Source: Bretschneidera sinensis
Lineage: Eukaryota; Streptophyta; Magnoliopsida; Brassicales; Akaniaceae
Assembly: GCA_023935145.1 (NCBI GenBank)
Contig: CM043700.1
Location: 140,943,328-141,007,327 of the forward strand
Reading direction: 5' to 3'
DNA length: 64,000 nucleotides
Under the pieces are notes generated by a model. That model was not told where the DNA came from. It did not search any database and worked only from the letters and a program-made list of their open reading frames with translations. A program made the position numbers and the translations under genes. Positions 43,991 through 57,300 of the stretch are shown here, piece by piece (positions within the stretch are counted from its first letter, which is position 1; every line of letters begins with the position of its first letter).

Positions 43991-46900
43991 GCAGGATGCA
44001 CAAGCCACTCCTGATGTTGTTATGGGTATGATATTTATCCTTGGTAGGCCTGCTAGATTATTGATTGATTCAGGTGCAACTCATTCTTTTGCATCTAGTA
44101 GTTATATGAAATCTGTTGATGTTAGTGCTAGTCTTTTGATGCATGTAATTATTGTTGAGGTTCCTACTGGAGATAGGGTTATTATCAGAATAATCTATCG
44201 GGATTGTGTGATTAATATTGTTGATAAGGAATTTGAGGTTGATTTATTTCCTTTAGATATGATAGATTTTGATGTAATTCTAGGGACGAATTGGTTATCT
44301 GCATATCATGCTTGGGTAGATTGTTTTAGGAAAAATGTGGTGTTCAGGATACCCGGACAAGAGGAGTTTAATTTTCAGGGAGAACGTAAGATACTTGCTA
44401 ATTGTCTGATTTCTGCCTTAACTGCTAGTAAATGGTTGAGGAAGGGTTGTGAGGGGTATTTAGCATATATGGTGGATTCTAGCAAAAAGGGTAGGAAGTT
44501 AGAAGATATTTTGGTAGTAAAAGATTTTTCTGATGTATTCCTTGAAGAGTTGATTGGATTGCCTTCCAATAGAGAGATTGAATTTTCTATTGAAGTGGTT
44601 CCAGGATCAACACTCATATCCATAGTACCTTATAGAATGGCCCCAGCTGAATTGAGAGAGTTAAAAGTTCAGCTTCAGGAGTTGCTAGATAAACAATTTA
44701 TTCGACCTAGTAAGTCACCCTGGGGAGCCCCTGTGTTATTTGTCAAAAAGAAGGATGGGACATTGAGGCTGTGTATTGATTATAGACAATTAAATAAGAT
44801 CACAAGAAAAGAATAAATATCCTTTGCCCAGAATAGATGACTTATTTGAACAGCTACAGGGAGCTAGAGTGTTCTCTAAGATAGACTTGAGGTCAGGTAA
44901 TTATCAATTGAGGATAAAGGAGGAGGACGTTCCTAAAACTGCTTTTAGGACACGTTATGGCCATCATGAGTTCTTAGTGATGCCTTTTGAGTTGACCAAT
45001 GCTCCTGCGGCATTTATGGACCCTATGAATCGGGTGTTTAAACCATTCTTGGACAGATTTGTGATTGTGTTTATTGATGATATTTTGGTATATTCCAAGA
45101 ATGAAGAGAAGCATATAAGACATTTGGAGATAGTGTTAGAAATTCTGAGGAAAGAGAAATTATATGCGAAGTTCTCGAAATGTGAGTTTTAGTTGAATGA
45201 GATATCTTTCTTGGGGCATGTTGTGTCGGGAGAAGGGATAACATTTGGCCCACAAAAAGTTGAAGCAGTATTGAATTGGGAAAGACCCACAAGTGTAACT
45301 AAAATTAGAAGCTTTTTGGGGTTGGCTGGTTATTATAGAAGATTTATCCAAAATTTTTCTATAATTGCTGGACCTTTGACTAAATTGACCAGGAAAGATG
45401 TGAAGTTTAGGTGGTCAGAGGAATGTGAGAACAGCTTCCAGCTGTTAAAAGAAAAACTGACTACTGCCCCAGTATCAGTGCTTCCCTCTGGTAATGAAGG
45501 ATTTGTGGTTTATAGTGATGCGTCACATCAGGGGTTGGGATGTGTGTTGATGCAACATAGAAGAGTTATAGCTTATGCATCTAGGCAACTAAAGAACCAT
45601 GAGAGGAATTATCCAACCCATTTTTTAGAATTGGCTGCCATAGTTTTTGCTTTAAAGATTTGGAGACACCATTTATATGGAGCCAAGTGTGAAATTTTTA
45701 CTGATCATAAAAACTTAACGCATTTACCAACCCATAAGGAGTTGAATCTGAGGCAGAGGAGGTGGATGGAATTGATTTGTGATTATGACTGTACAATTCA
45801 TTATCATCCAGGAAAAGCTAATGTAGTAGCTGATGCATTGAGTTAGAAAGACTACCGGAAGATTAGCTGTTATTGGGAGTCGTAATACTAGTCTGATGAT
45901 AGAATTAAGAAAAATGAGGATGCAATTGAGTGTCAATGATAGAGGAGTATTAATGGCAAATATGGTGATACAATCTTCTATTATTGAACGTTTATTACAG
46001 ATGCAGAGTGGAGATGAGGGAATAGAGAAGATCAGGCAGGAAGTGTTGAGTGAGAAGTCAACTGAATTTAGAATTAGAGAAGATGGAATGGTAGTATTGG
46101 GGCATAGAGTTTGTGTTCCCAACGATGTGGAGATGAGAAAAGAGATATTAAAGGAGGCTCATGATTCTGTATATTCCATGCACCCAGGTAATAATAAGAT
46201 GTACAGAGGATTAAAACAGAATTATTGGTGGTCAGGGATGAAAAAGGATGTAGCAGAATATATCTCTAGATGTTTGACCTGTCAACAGGTAAAGTCTGAG
46301 AATAGACATCCCGCAGGTTTATTACAACCTCTTCCAATACCTGAATGGCCATGGGAGAATGTGAGTATAGATTTTGTCTATGGTTTTTTTGGTACCCAGA
46401 GATGACATGACGCCGTGTGGGTCATAGTGGATAGACTTTCTAAGTCTTCACATTTTCTTCCTATAAAAACTACCTGGAGTCTAGAAAAGTTGGTTGAGTT
46501 GTATGTAGCTGAGATAGTAAAATTACATGGAGTACCCTTGAGTATCATATCAGATAGAGATTCTAGATTTACCTCTAGATTTTGGAGGGGTTTCCAAGAA
46601 GCGATGGGTACGCAATTACAGTTTAGTACCACTTTTCATCTGCAAACAGATAGGCAGACAGAGAGGATTATAAGAATACTAGAAGATATGCTGAGGGCAA
46701 GTGTATTAAGTTTCTTAGTAAGCTGGGATGCTTATTTACCTTTGATTGAGTTTGCATACAATAATCAGTATCAAACTAGTATTGGGATGGCACCTTTCGA
46801 GGCTCTATATGGTAGAAGGTGTAGAACTCCAATATGTTAGGAAGAAGTTGGAGAGAGAAAGATATATGGCCCAGAAATGATAAACTTGACTACTAAAAGG

Positions 46901-47407
46901 ATCAAACTGGTTAGGGAGAACCTCAAAGCAGCTCAGAACAGATATAAATGATATGCTTATAAAAGAAGACGACCTCTCGAATTCCAAGTTGGTAATTGGG
47001 TATTTTTGAAGATATTTCCGTGGAAGGGAGTGTTGAGGTTTAAAAAGAAGAGAAAGTTGAGCCCAAGATTTATGGGGCCCTATGAGATGATTGAGAGAAT
47101 TGGGTTCGTAGCATATCTTTTGGATTTACCTTAGGAATTAAAGCAATTACATAATGTTTTTCATGTGTCTCTACTGAGGAAGTACTTGCATGATGAGTCC
47201 CATTGCATCTCGAATCAGGCAATAGAAATTCAAAAAGATTTGACTTTTATGCTAGTACCAGTCAAAATCCTAGACAGAAAAGATCAAGTTTTGCGCAATA
47301 AAGTCATTTATTTGATTCAAGTATTATGGCGAAATAAAGATGTTGAAGAAGTCACGTGGGAACATGAAGTAAGAATGAGAAAGGATTTGCCCCAACTATT
47401 TACTTGA
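43991..47407 (+). pseudogene. Retrotransposon pol region (broken): protease, RT, RNase H, integrase
   Basis: Protease motif [10 protein letters not shown] lies near 44061-44090. Reverse transcriptase runs from about 44600 to 45180 with [10 protein letters not shown] at 45070-45099. RNase H has [13 protein letters not shown] near 45508-45546. The integrase zinc-binding region is near 46160-46290, and its catalytic core shows the first Asp near 46370 and the second in ISDRDSRF near 46546-46569. A chromodomain-like end (VLWRNKDVEEVTWE) lies near 47322-47363. Breaks: frame change at 44814-44820, stop 45190-45192, frame change near 45845, stops at 46403-46405, 46838-46840, 46949-46951 and 47132-47134. 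Normal stop at 47405-47407. Confidence 0.9.
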
Positions 47408-47456
47408 TTTCAGTAATGAAATTTCGAGGACGAAATTTTTGTAAGGTGGGTAGAAT

Positions 47457-49491
47457 TGTAATACCCGTATTCGTAAAGAAATTGTAAAGAAGTAATTTGA
47501 TAAATATGTCATGAAATTTAAATAATATATTTATGCGAAGGATTAGTATTGAATAAAATAATTCTTTAGAAAATAAAAAATAATAATAATTCTTTAAAAA
47601 AAATGAATAGTAAAACGTGAATAGTAAATAGGAATAGTAAATATAAATAGTAAAAAAAATAAAAATAAAAATAAAAATCTGGACTTCCAAAACGTCCAGA
47701 AGAAAGAAAATTAAAAGTCAAAAATTGTGGCAACAGACCTGCTGCCAAAGTAAGAAAAAGAAAGAAAGAAAGGCATTTGGTATAAATGCCATTTAGTCTG
47801 TTCGTGGCAATAACTTGGGGAGATGGCAGTTGTAAATTTAAAAAGGCAATTGCAAATTGCCTTACACGTCTCCAAAACGTGGAGATATTTGGGGAGGGGG
47901 GTTGCTAAAATTTCAGCCCAAACGATTGTATATAAATGTGATGCGACAGTAAAATATTTTACTCACAGATTTCGTTAATTTCTCTGTTTCCTTAAATACT
48001 TGGGAACCCAAAATACAGTTTAAAGAGCAAGATTTTGAAGGTGTTTACTGCAGAATTTCATAAAATTTTTGGAATAGCTATCAGAAAAGCAGAAGGTGTT
48101 TGTAGTCAATAATCAGGAGAAGTTTCGGAGAAGAACCACGAGTAGCTTTAAGTGCTACGTGGTGAGTTGAATTTACTTTAAGCAGTCTAAATAAAAATAA
48201 AATATCTAGTGATAATATTAAAATAAATTATTGATGTATGCTTGGGTGATAGATGGAAAAAATTGAATTATGGGTATGATAGAAAATTAGACATGTAGAA
48301 ATACTTTTCGATGAGAAGTGATATTTTTGGGAATAATAAGTTTATTGGAGAATAAAAACGATAAATAAATTATTGATAAGATAAATAAATGTTTTTATAC
48401 AAATTTTGAGGGGACAAAATTTAGTGAATCTTGACAAGCTATAATGGATTATTTGATGTGATTTGGGATGAGATAAAACTAAAGGAATTGTTGTTATATA
48501 AATTTGAGAATAGTCAGGATAGCAAATTTAATTATTTTGAATTTACAAGTTGTTATATTACTGTTTATGTGCATATTTCATATCATTGTTCATATGCACG
48601 TGTATTAAATGAGAAAGAAAAGAACTGGGAAGAGGCCAGTCTAATGAAATAACCGTGACAGCCGGTATATGCTGAGAAAATTTCGTTGCAACCGGGACTA
48701 AGTTGCAAAGTAAAGAACCGGAAGAGGGCCGGTCTGAGATAATAACAACCTGTCGACAGGTGGGAAGACGTTCCCATCATAATCATTCATGCATTTGCAT
48801 TTGTTTTAATTATTGCTGCATTTTCTTAAATGCTGATGTGTGGTACGTTATTATGAAAATGTTTATAGATGATTTGGTCTCACAGAGAGAGAGACAATTA
48901 TGTAAGAAATAAGCAGAGAATGAAAAGAATCATCTAAATGATGGACTTTATGATGTGAACCTCATTACGAGGTAATTATGAGATAATTGATGGTCTTAAG
49001 GTAGACCAATGATTGAGAAAAAGATATTTATAGAGAATAAATTCTATGACGTGTGTAATGATAGTAGAAAGTTGTCATCAGGTTATGTGAAAAATAAATA
49101 ATTAAATATTAAGGACTATTTATGGAAATTTGGAATACTTTTAGTAAATTAAATTCACTGAACTTGTGAAGCTCACCCCTTATTGTACAATGATTTCAGG
49201 TAGCTGACAGGACAAGTAGTTTGATGGGTCCAAAGCCAGACAGAATAAATTTCTGTAAGCCATGTATGTGTCAATATCCTCAGACTAGTGAGAAAATGAA
49301 ATAAATATTCATGAATCTTATATTATAAATTATGTGTAAATTAATATCATATTTATATACCTTCCCTTTTGAGGTTGATAATGAAACTTTTGTTAGTATT
49401 ATTTTTATGGTTGCATATATGTGTCGTGCTAGGATTTTCAAAATGTGATGACACCGTTTCGGAAGTGGTCAACCCGGGATGAGTCGTTAGA
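47457..49491 (+). repeat. 3' LTR (2035 bp)
   Basis: This is the full-length LTR. It starts TGTAATACCCG and ends GTCGTTAGA, against GTCGTTACA in the 5' copy. Several scattered single-base differences from the 5' LTR show it is not a very recent insertion. Confidence 0.93.
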
Positions 49492-49755
49492 CTAACCGAC
49501 CTATATTAGCCAAACAAAGTCTCCACCAATCCTTTTTTGAACTTCCTTCTACGATATTGTGAGTGTGGCTGACCAGCATACAGCCCACCCAACAATAATT
49601 GCATTAAGTCATAGATGTCATGAAAACTGAATACCGAATACCGAATATAATTATGATGAATATATTGCAAAAGCAAAACAGCACTGCAAAACTGATCAGA
49701 TATTGAAATTTCTCGTCACTGGCAGTAATCTGTACATGCAGGAAACATGGAGCGA

Positions 49756-49875
49756 CAAAACCACTATGACCAAAACGAAAAGAAGCTTTAAACCTTTAAG
49801 AATAAGAGTAAGAAGCAAAACCACTATGACCAAAACGAAAAGAAGCTTTAAACCTATAAGAATAAGAGTAAGAAG
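49756..49875. repeat. Two-copy tandem duplication, 60-bp unit
   Basis: Units 49756-49815 and 49816-49875 are nearly identical (CAAAACCACTATGACC, AAAAGAAGCTTTAAACCT, AATAAGAGTAAGAAG), with one clear mismatch. A third unit starts (GCAAAACCA) and stops. Confidence 0.95.
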
Positions 49876-49956
49876 CAAAACCATTCTTACTTCCTGCACA
49901 TCAAGAAGCTGCCAAGATTTCCTTGGGCATGAAGCTAAAGAACTTGTGCAACATAG

Positions 49957-50086
49957 ATGACAACTAGTTTAGTTGGTAAAATCATTCGTAATTACACGAG
50001 AAACTTAGGATTTAATCCTGCTCACACCAAGGATTGAGGGATAAGGGAAGCCCTTTTGGCCTCCTACGAACTAAAAAAGAAAAAGA
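49957..50086 (+). mobile_element. tRNA-derived SINE, ~130 bp
   Basis: An RNA polymerase III A-box-like stretch (TAGTTTAGTTGGTAAAA, 49965-49981) and a B-box-like stretch (GGATTTAATCC, 50008-50018) are spaced as in a tRNA. An A-rich tail ends it (50072-50085). Imperfect flanking repeats (AGAACTTGTGCAACAT / AGAGCTTATGCAATGAT) look like a target duplication. Confidence 0.65.
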
Positions 50087-50599
50087 GCTTATGCAATGAT
50101 CATGCTCTTTCCGAACCTCCAAAACTCCCTGATTTCAAGCACAACCTTCTTTGTGGTTCAATTCACAAAAATACTGGACAACAAACTGTACCATCATGAT
50201 GAGACTTTATACTGCATATTGCAAGTTTAAATGAAGTCGATTTTATCAAAGTTTCAATTGAAATAGTCTCACAGCTATATTGAAAGTTGACCTTATAGAC
50301 TTTCAGTTGAAAATTTTCTCATAACTATATTTAAGCATCCCTCTGGTGGTGCTCAAGATTTCTAAGTACAATTTTTGCAAAAATCTTGGCTTGAATCGTG
50401 GCTGCTGATGCTGCTGCACCAGCACGTAAAACCCGTTGTGCTCCAGCATTTCTCAAGAGACAAGCATGGTGCATTGCGTGTCTTCCTCCAGGCGGAGTAA
50501 ACTGCAATGAGAAAATTATTTAGCTACTAAAATGGCGGCCATTTCCATTGGATTTAAGAAGCAAAAACAAAAAAAAAAAGAAGAAAAATTTCAAGTTAT

Positions 50600-50832
50600 A
50601 TGAACATACATCCACACACACCTGTACTCTGGGACACTAGGTCCTAGGTTCGACTCCCACCACGGTGTGGGTTATTTGACCAATTTATATATTGATTATT
50701 TCTCCCATTTTTGGTGGGTTGTGTTGTTAATATCGTGGGCTCTTATATGGGTTATGTGGTAGTACTGAGGGCTTATATTGTGATTAAATCCATCATTTTC
50801 TTGTAGATAGCATCACTTCAATAAAAAAAAAT
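50600..50832 (+). mobile_element. SINE-like element with B box
   Basis: GGTCCTAGGTTCGACTCCCA (50640-50659) contains a good Pol III B box. The body is followed by CAATAAAAAAAAATT. The 5' end with the A box is unclear, so the copy may be truncated. It lies in the last intron of the armadillo pseudogene. Confidence 0.6.
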
Positions 50833-50862
50833 TAAAATAATATATCCATGTATATATAAGGG

Positions 50863-50865
<3 letters not shown>

Positions 50866-50898
<33 letters not shown>
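50866..50898. repeat. (GA)n microsatellite
   Basis: A GA tract lies just downstream (on the minus strand) of the last intron's donor in the armadillo pseudogene. Confidence 0.95.
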
Positions 50899-50901
<3 letters not shown>

Positions 50902-52842
50902 GTTTACCTGAAGAAGAGCAAATGCAGCACAACCCTTAAGTATTGAAGAACGATTTCTGACCATTGAAACAAATCTCCAAATCTCAGCTCCACTGGGAAA
51001 AGGAAGAAAAAGAATAATATTTTAGAATGCAAAATTGAATCCTAAAGGCAGAACAAGGAACATAAGGCTCATGACAAAGTTGTCCTTAATGGAACAAAAG
51101 TTAGGCAGTCATCATATTGTCTGAAAATATTAACATGCTATACATTAGATGACAATCATTCACTTCAAGATCTACATGCACTTATATGCACACGCGTACG
51201 CATGTAAGTACATGATAGAGCTCAAATGATTTTACTAGAGTCACTGGCGTAGAGTTGGTGACTCATCCAGCACCAAATAATATTTTATCTGAAACTTGTT
51301 GGAGAAAGCTTTACCGATGCACATCATGCAAACCAAATTTCAAGAACAGGACATTCATAACTGTCTCATATTGATAGCTCTATATTGATATTTTAAGTCA
51401 TATTTTCATGAACGTTGCTGTAAAGCAAGGATTGGATGGCCATGGGATGTGATTAATTTGAAACTTGACATGCATGAATATTAAGTCCAAAGTTGGCTCA
51501 GGATTAACATGTTCCCTACAAAAATCTACAAGTGGTCAAGAGTCACAATTTTATGCTAGGTATGAACAAACTCTTCTCTCTCTGTACATACACACATGCA
51601 TACATGTACATAAGTAACAATTTCACATAACTAGATCAAATTAAACCACTAATAATTCAAGAGTGCCCATCTTGAAAATGGGGAGCCCAGTTTGTCAACT
51701 AATCTGAATATTAGGAAGATGGATACAGAATACTTCATGCTAACTAAAATTTCATGACTAGAAAACCTAACAGAGATGCATTTCATCTTCTACATATACA
51801 TACACTGATACAAATCTATCTTCTATTACTGTACATAGGCCACCAATTTAAAATCGCATGTTATGACAACAAAGTACCCTTTTTTTAGGTTAAGATTTTA
51901 AATTAATAGTATTTACTCTACCAAGAAAAGAATGAATATTGAAAAAGTAACCTGCATCTGATGTCTGTGCTGCTTCCGCTATGTGAGCTACAGCAGTGGG
52001 GGCTGATGATGGAAGGGCAGCGGTAAAACTTTGAGCATTTGAAAATGAAAGCATAAAGTCTTCAATATGCTTCAAGGCTGTCCTTCTAGCCCCATCTAAG
52101 TTCACGTTGTTCAAAGTACCCTCCGATGAAGGCCCTGCCGACATATCTTCATTCAGTCTGTATGAAATATGCATAAAAGTTAATCCCAAAAATCTTCTCA
52201 TAACAATTTTCCGCAATACAACACCAGCTATATAAAAACTTAAATATTATTCTTTTCAACTCCTATTTTCCTGAAAAGACAGCTTCCTGCATACTCCTTC
52301 AAGGACAGATACAAAGCAAAACCCTTCCCCACCCCATCTTTTGTTCTTTCTTCCTTCCCCTTTTCTCATGAAAGGTGCAAAAGAAAACTCCTCATCTATG
52401 ATTATGACATCCTTGTCAGCAAATAGAAGTTATAAAGAGAACTGAGAAAGCCCATCAAAAACTGAATTTATATCATTTTTAGTGATTTGTCAAAAATCAC
52501 AATATCAAGAGGCTCTGGCTACCTGAAGACTGTAGATACAACATTCAAAATCCCAGTTATGATAGTATTCCCCCAATGGAAGACATTAGTGTCTAATAGG
52601 TGTTCACTTTGAAGGATTTCACATTCTAAAATAAAAGAAGTCCAAGCTAGCAAATAGTATTTACTCTGATCTAGATGGTAGCTACAAACGTCAAAGATGC
52701 GCTCAACCTTTGCAGTATTTGCAAAGGATGTTTCAGCCTCTTCTGCTAAGAAACTTGGGTCATAACAGATTCAGCTGTGCATTTCGTGTGCTGAATTTTC
52801 TGGATGAGACATGGTGCCTTCTTATTCATGTAATCAACATTT

Positions 52843-53047
52843 CTTTCCTTTTTAACAGAGAGTAAAGGGAACCTGTCAGATCTTTCTCTCTAACATTAGA
52901 ATGCTAATAAAAGTATGTTCTCGTGTACATGAGCATGCATCCATTTTCTTTCCTTTATAACAAAGTAAAGGGCACCTGTCCGATCTTTCTCTATAACATT
53001 AGAATGCTAATAAATGTATGTTCTCTTGTACATGAGCATGCATCCAT
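52843..53047. repeat. Two-copy tandem duplication, ~103-bp unit
   Basis: Two units share TTTCTTTCCTTT, AGTAAAGGG-ACCTGTC, GATCTTTCTCT, AACATTAGAATGCTAATAAA, GTATGTTCTC and GTACATGAGCATGCATCCAT. Confidence 0.92.
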
Positions 53048-53469
53048 CACAATATCTAGAAAAATAATTTAATGCTATACCTCCCATCAAACATGTATGC
53101 CAAAGCCAAAGCAGACATGAAACACACCATTTTTTATTGTGATGTGGAGCACAGATGAATAAGGGCAGTAACTCCCCCATCCTCTACTATACGTGAGTGT
53201 TCATTCTCAGCATTGTAAGCCAGATTCCAAAGAGCTCCTGCAGCAGTCTCATGGACATCCTGAAAGTTTCATAAAAATTGAACACTTAATTCATGATCAT
53301 GTTGGTTTATTTCAAGATAGCTCCTTATCTGTTTACAAAAATCCATATTATACAGTGTTAGATGAAAAGTTTCATTACCCGTTATCTATTCCAGGAATAG
53401 TAAGGTATCTATTCTACACATATGAGTACTTCGAAGTTCATTTCACAGGAATTAAATATTTTCTTTGCA

Positions 53470-54375
53470 CTTGTTATAAAGTTGGTGATGGTTCCTCTAT
53501 CCATTTAGAGAGGATCTTCGGGTTCGGGATGGTCCTCTACTTACATCATTTCCGTGACTCCATAGACTCTACTATCCTCACAATGCTCTGATTTCCAATT
53601 TTTCTCTATAGGTGGGATAGGGATCCACATTTCTTTAGGAATCTTAATGAGAGGGAAACAGAGGAATCTGTGCGTTTGGTAAATATCCTTAATTCTTTTG
53701 CTCCCCATTCTAGGCATGATATTAGAGTCTAGAAAGGGGATGGTTCTCGCATATTCTCTTGTAAATCATTCATGTCAAATCTATTGAAATCTGTCCCCCT
53801 CTCTCTCTTTTTCCTTTGGACAAGGCTATGTGGAAGGCGTGTGTTCCCTCTAAGATCAAAGCTTTCATCTAGAACTGACTTGGTGCAGGTGTGAAGGCCT
53901 AACAAGGCACCCAATCTGGATAATTTTCTGATGTGCAAGTCGTCAAACAAGACAAATAGCCATCTTTTTCTCTGCTGTGAAGTAGCTAAGCAGCTTAAGA
54001 ATAGTTTGTTTGGCATTTTCGGTGAGATCTGGGTTTGTCCATCTACAGTAAAAGGTCTTAAGATCAAATTTTGGGGTTCTGGAAGTAGTAGGAGACAAAA
54101 GAATTTATGGCAATGTGCTTGGTTTGGATTCTTTGGGTGACTTGGAAGTAAAGGAATGAGTGGATTTTTAGAGATCACGCGATGGAACAGGTTGTTTTCC
54201 TTTCTTCTCTTTGGGCTTCAGGAGCTTTTAGGGGTATTTCTTTGAGTGATATGCTGAGAGATTGAAGGGTGATTTTGATGTCTTTATTTTTCATTTAGGA
54301 GGATTCCTTATCCTCCTCTTCTTCATATTTTTTCTCTCTTAATGAGTTTTATTTTTTATCACAAAAAAGAAGAAT
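53470..54375 (+). mobile_element. LINE 3' remnant in an intron of the armadillo pseudogene
   Basis: Broken plus-strand frames show VGDGSSIHLERIFGFG and HHFRDSIDS near 53480-53565, WKACVPSKIKAF near 53830-53868 and SHLFLCCEVAKQL near 53960-53998. This is the order found after the reverse transcriptase in plant LINE elements (zf-RVT region). The 3' end is A-rich near 54360. Stops and frame changes make it inactive. Confidence 0.75.
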
Positions 54376-57300
54376 AGTAAGACTTATTCTGGTAGAACTT
54401 CATTTCTAAGATTCTGCAGATATTAAATATTGTAGCAGCATTAGCAATGACTGATGCTCAAAGTATACGTACGAATCACATATTATGATGAAATAACTGC
54501 AATCATTATGAATATGATGAACAGAAGTGCAAAACTTACCTCTACGTCTGAGCATGCCAATGCAATAAGGGGAGCTACACCACCTTCTCGTCCAATAGCA
54601 ACACTTATTAATAATAGATACAATAAATCAATAAAGTAGAATAGGTTGGCAGACACATCTTTTATTAAGAATATTAGCATACATGATAAGAGTCCACCAA
54701 GACTATTTATAACAACAACATCAAAAAAGGGGGAAAAATAGGAAAGAACAGAAGTTCAAGCTTCTCAGTTTAACAAACATTTTACTACACAATCATTGCT
54801 CGTGTGTGCAGGTGTATGTACAAGACTACAAGCAGAAAGCAGTCAGCATGATTTTCTATTAAAGATGGTAATCAGTGTCAAAAACTTGTTGCGAAAAGCC
54901 TGTTAATGTTTAAAAAGTAAAGTGTAAACCAAAAACATGTTGAAATTGTACTGCTATACTCAAGCACGCATTTGTGCAAATTCCAATAAAAAAAGGAAGT
55001 GTAAACCAAAAACATGTTAAAATTGTGTGGGCATACTCAAGCACACATTCGTGCAATTCATCTTAACTTTGTTGCTGATCTTTCTTGTCAGATGAGTTTG
55101 TAAATTTGAAGTAAAATCTTAAAAGTAAGACATCAACGCAAGCACACAAACAGACAGGCAGAGAGAGCAAGAACTCACTAGAACATACAATGGATATGAT
55201 CCAGATTACTCATGGGTAGGAATAAGTGTGAAGGGCTAGTGTTGAGAGAGGAAAGAAAACAAAAGAACACGAAGGCATCACGAGTAATGAGTTTAATCAT
55301 ACTATGCACAACCCAAAAACTTGTTTACTCAATTTCAAATTTATGCCTTCAAAATGTTAATGCAAAGAAGAACCCAACCAAACCACCTGTTGACCCAATT
55401 ACTAATCAAAAAGGTCATATCTGCAATTTTTCCCTCTTCTTTTTAACACATTGTAGTAATATAAGTCAAAATGCTTATAGACAACTACCTGAAGAGCTTA
55501 TAAAAGGTAAATAATAATTTGACATATGGCAACCAAAGCAAAGAATCTCTTCATTTCACCCAAGAGACTTGCTGAAGCAATATTAAGGTGTAAGGAGGAA
55601 CACTGAGCAATATTATAGCAAAAAAGAAATGACAAAGTTCGTTACTTACTTGTTTGTTTCTGATACTCGCAATTCCCAAAGAGCACCTGCTGCCCTTTCT
55701 TGAAGACCATGGGATAAATTTGAGCAAGATTTTGCTAGAGCAACCTGAGCAACCAAAATCAGACTAAAACTTCAACTGCTTGAGAATGCATATTATACCA
55801 ACACCCACAACATAATAACTAAAGCAACGTTGTTTTATCTCTTTGCAAAGCTTGTAACTGCTTGAGATATTGGGCGTTCATGCTGAAGGACTTCATGAAA
55901 AAAAAATCTTATCTTAGTTAATGCCAAATTACAAATGCTATTTTGACCACAATTTCCATAGAATAATGATCCAAGTTTAGCATGACTCTGTAGCATAGCC
56001 ATGATTAATAAAATAGAATCGCATATGACAAAGCAATTAAATTCTGTAATGCAAACTAATCTTTTAGAATGACTTTGTAGCACCATTAAAGATAAAGAAA
56101 ATACTTGAGCACAGTTAGGATACAAGAGACCGATAACACCAATGCTGTTTTATAGCCTAATTATTTGTCTACTCCTTATGGATTGAAATGTTAAAATTCA
56201 ATACAAAGAGTACTCAATACAGGTTATATATTACAATACTTAAACTGCACGAGGATAGGGAGAGAGAAACGAGCGAAATGCTGTCACCATTCAGAAAGAG
56301 ATTGCATCAGCATAGAACACTGAATCACTATCAACAGCTACCTGAATAACTTAACGGCCAACATGTAACGAACAAGAACAATTGATTTCATCACATTAGT
56401 GTTCTATAAATACAAAGCCTACCCATGCCATGCTGGTAGACAGGGACATGATTGAATTGAGTTAAAGGGATGTACAAAGGAAGAGTTTTCCCCATACAAA
56501 CTAGTTATGCAAAGGCTTTGAGTAATTTTGGATTAGAAGCATCCAACATGAAAGAAAGCAGAACCAGAAATACTAGAGAATATGAACTGAAAATGTTTTT
56601 GGTTCAATTGCAAAGGACATACCAATGCCTACACCACCATCTTCTGCAACAGCTTCTCGATATTTGTCATCAAATGATAAATTCAACAAAGCACCCGCAG
56701 CTTCCTGTCTGATTGTGTGTAGATAACATGAAATTCCCACAAAAAAAGAGGAAAGTAGAAGCTTATAAAGTTAAGCAGGTCCAATAACATTACCGGGTCT
56801 AATTAACTCAAAGCGCATTTAGATTCATATCTTTAGGTGAAATTACACTATAAATTAATTAACAACAGATAAGTTTTCTTTTTTTGATAAGTTATTAACA
56901 GCAGACAAGATTGACCCAACAAAGTAACCAAAGTAGGAGAAATTATTCAGCAAACATCAGCATGCTGACGTGGTACTCCCAGCCAATGAAAGATGCCATA
57001 TATGATCACCTGAGATTCCAATTATATGTTGGATGATTAGCAAAACTGTCACTACAATTTTCATATTCTTTTAGTGGTCTTATAAGAAAAGAAAAACTCT
57101 TTTAATGGCAAAAGATCTTTTTCCTCATAGCCTTCTGTGTCTCTCTCTCTCCACTCATGCAATGTGCAACTTGGTTCGTCTCCTCTGGAAAACTGCAACC
57201 TCCTCTCTAACATTAGCAATGGACTCTATGGCTCCCCACTTTGCTACGAGAACGAGAGACTGCAAGGGAGGAATTATGAGGCTGTGATCTATGCTGCAGG

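Larger units (their letters stand above)
41340..49491 (+). mobile_element. Ty3/gypsy LTR retrotransposon, complete structure but defective
   Basis: The element starts TGTAATACCCG and is bounded by a perfect CTAAC duplication (41335-41339 and 49492-49496). LTRs are 41340-42444 and 47457-49491. A primer-binding site (GTATCAGAGC, 42451-42460) follows the 5' LTR and a purine-rich tract (about 47440-47456) precedes the 3' LTR. Domain order gag, protease, reverse transcriptase, RNase H, integrase, then a chromodomain-like end, so this is Ty3/gypsy, probably a chromovirus (Tekay/Del-like). It is inactive: at least nine stops or frameshifts interrupt the coding part. Mapped from motifs, not alignment. 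Confidence 0.95.

Noticed and set aside
47400..47748. Minus-strand ORFs at the start of the 3' LTR
   Set aside because: They also occur at the 5' LTR near 41322-41714; AT-rich LTR sequence, not genes.
53193..53591. 132-codon plus-strand ORF
   Set aside because: Its first part is the antisense of an armadillo exon and its last part is the LINE remnant; not a gene of its own.
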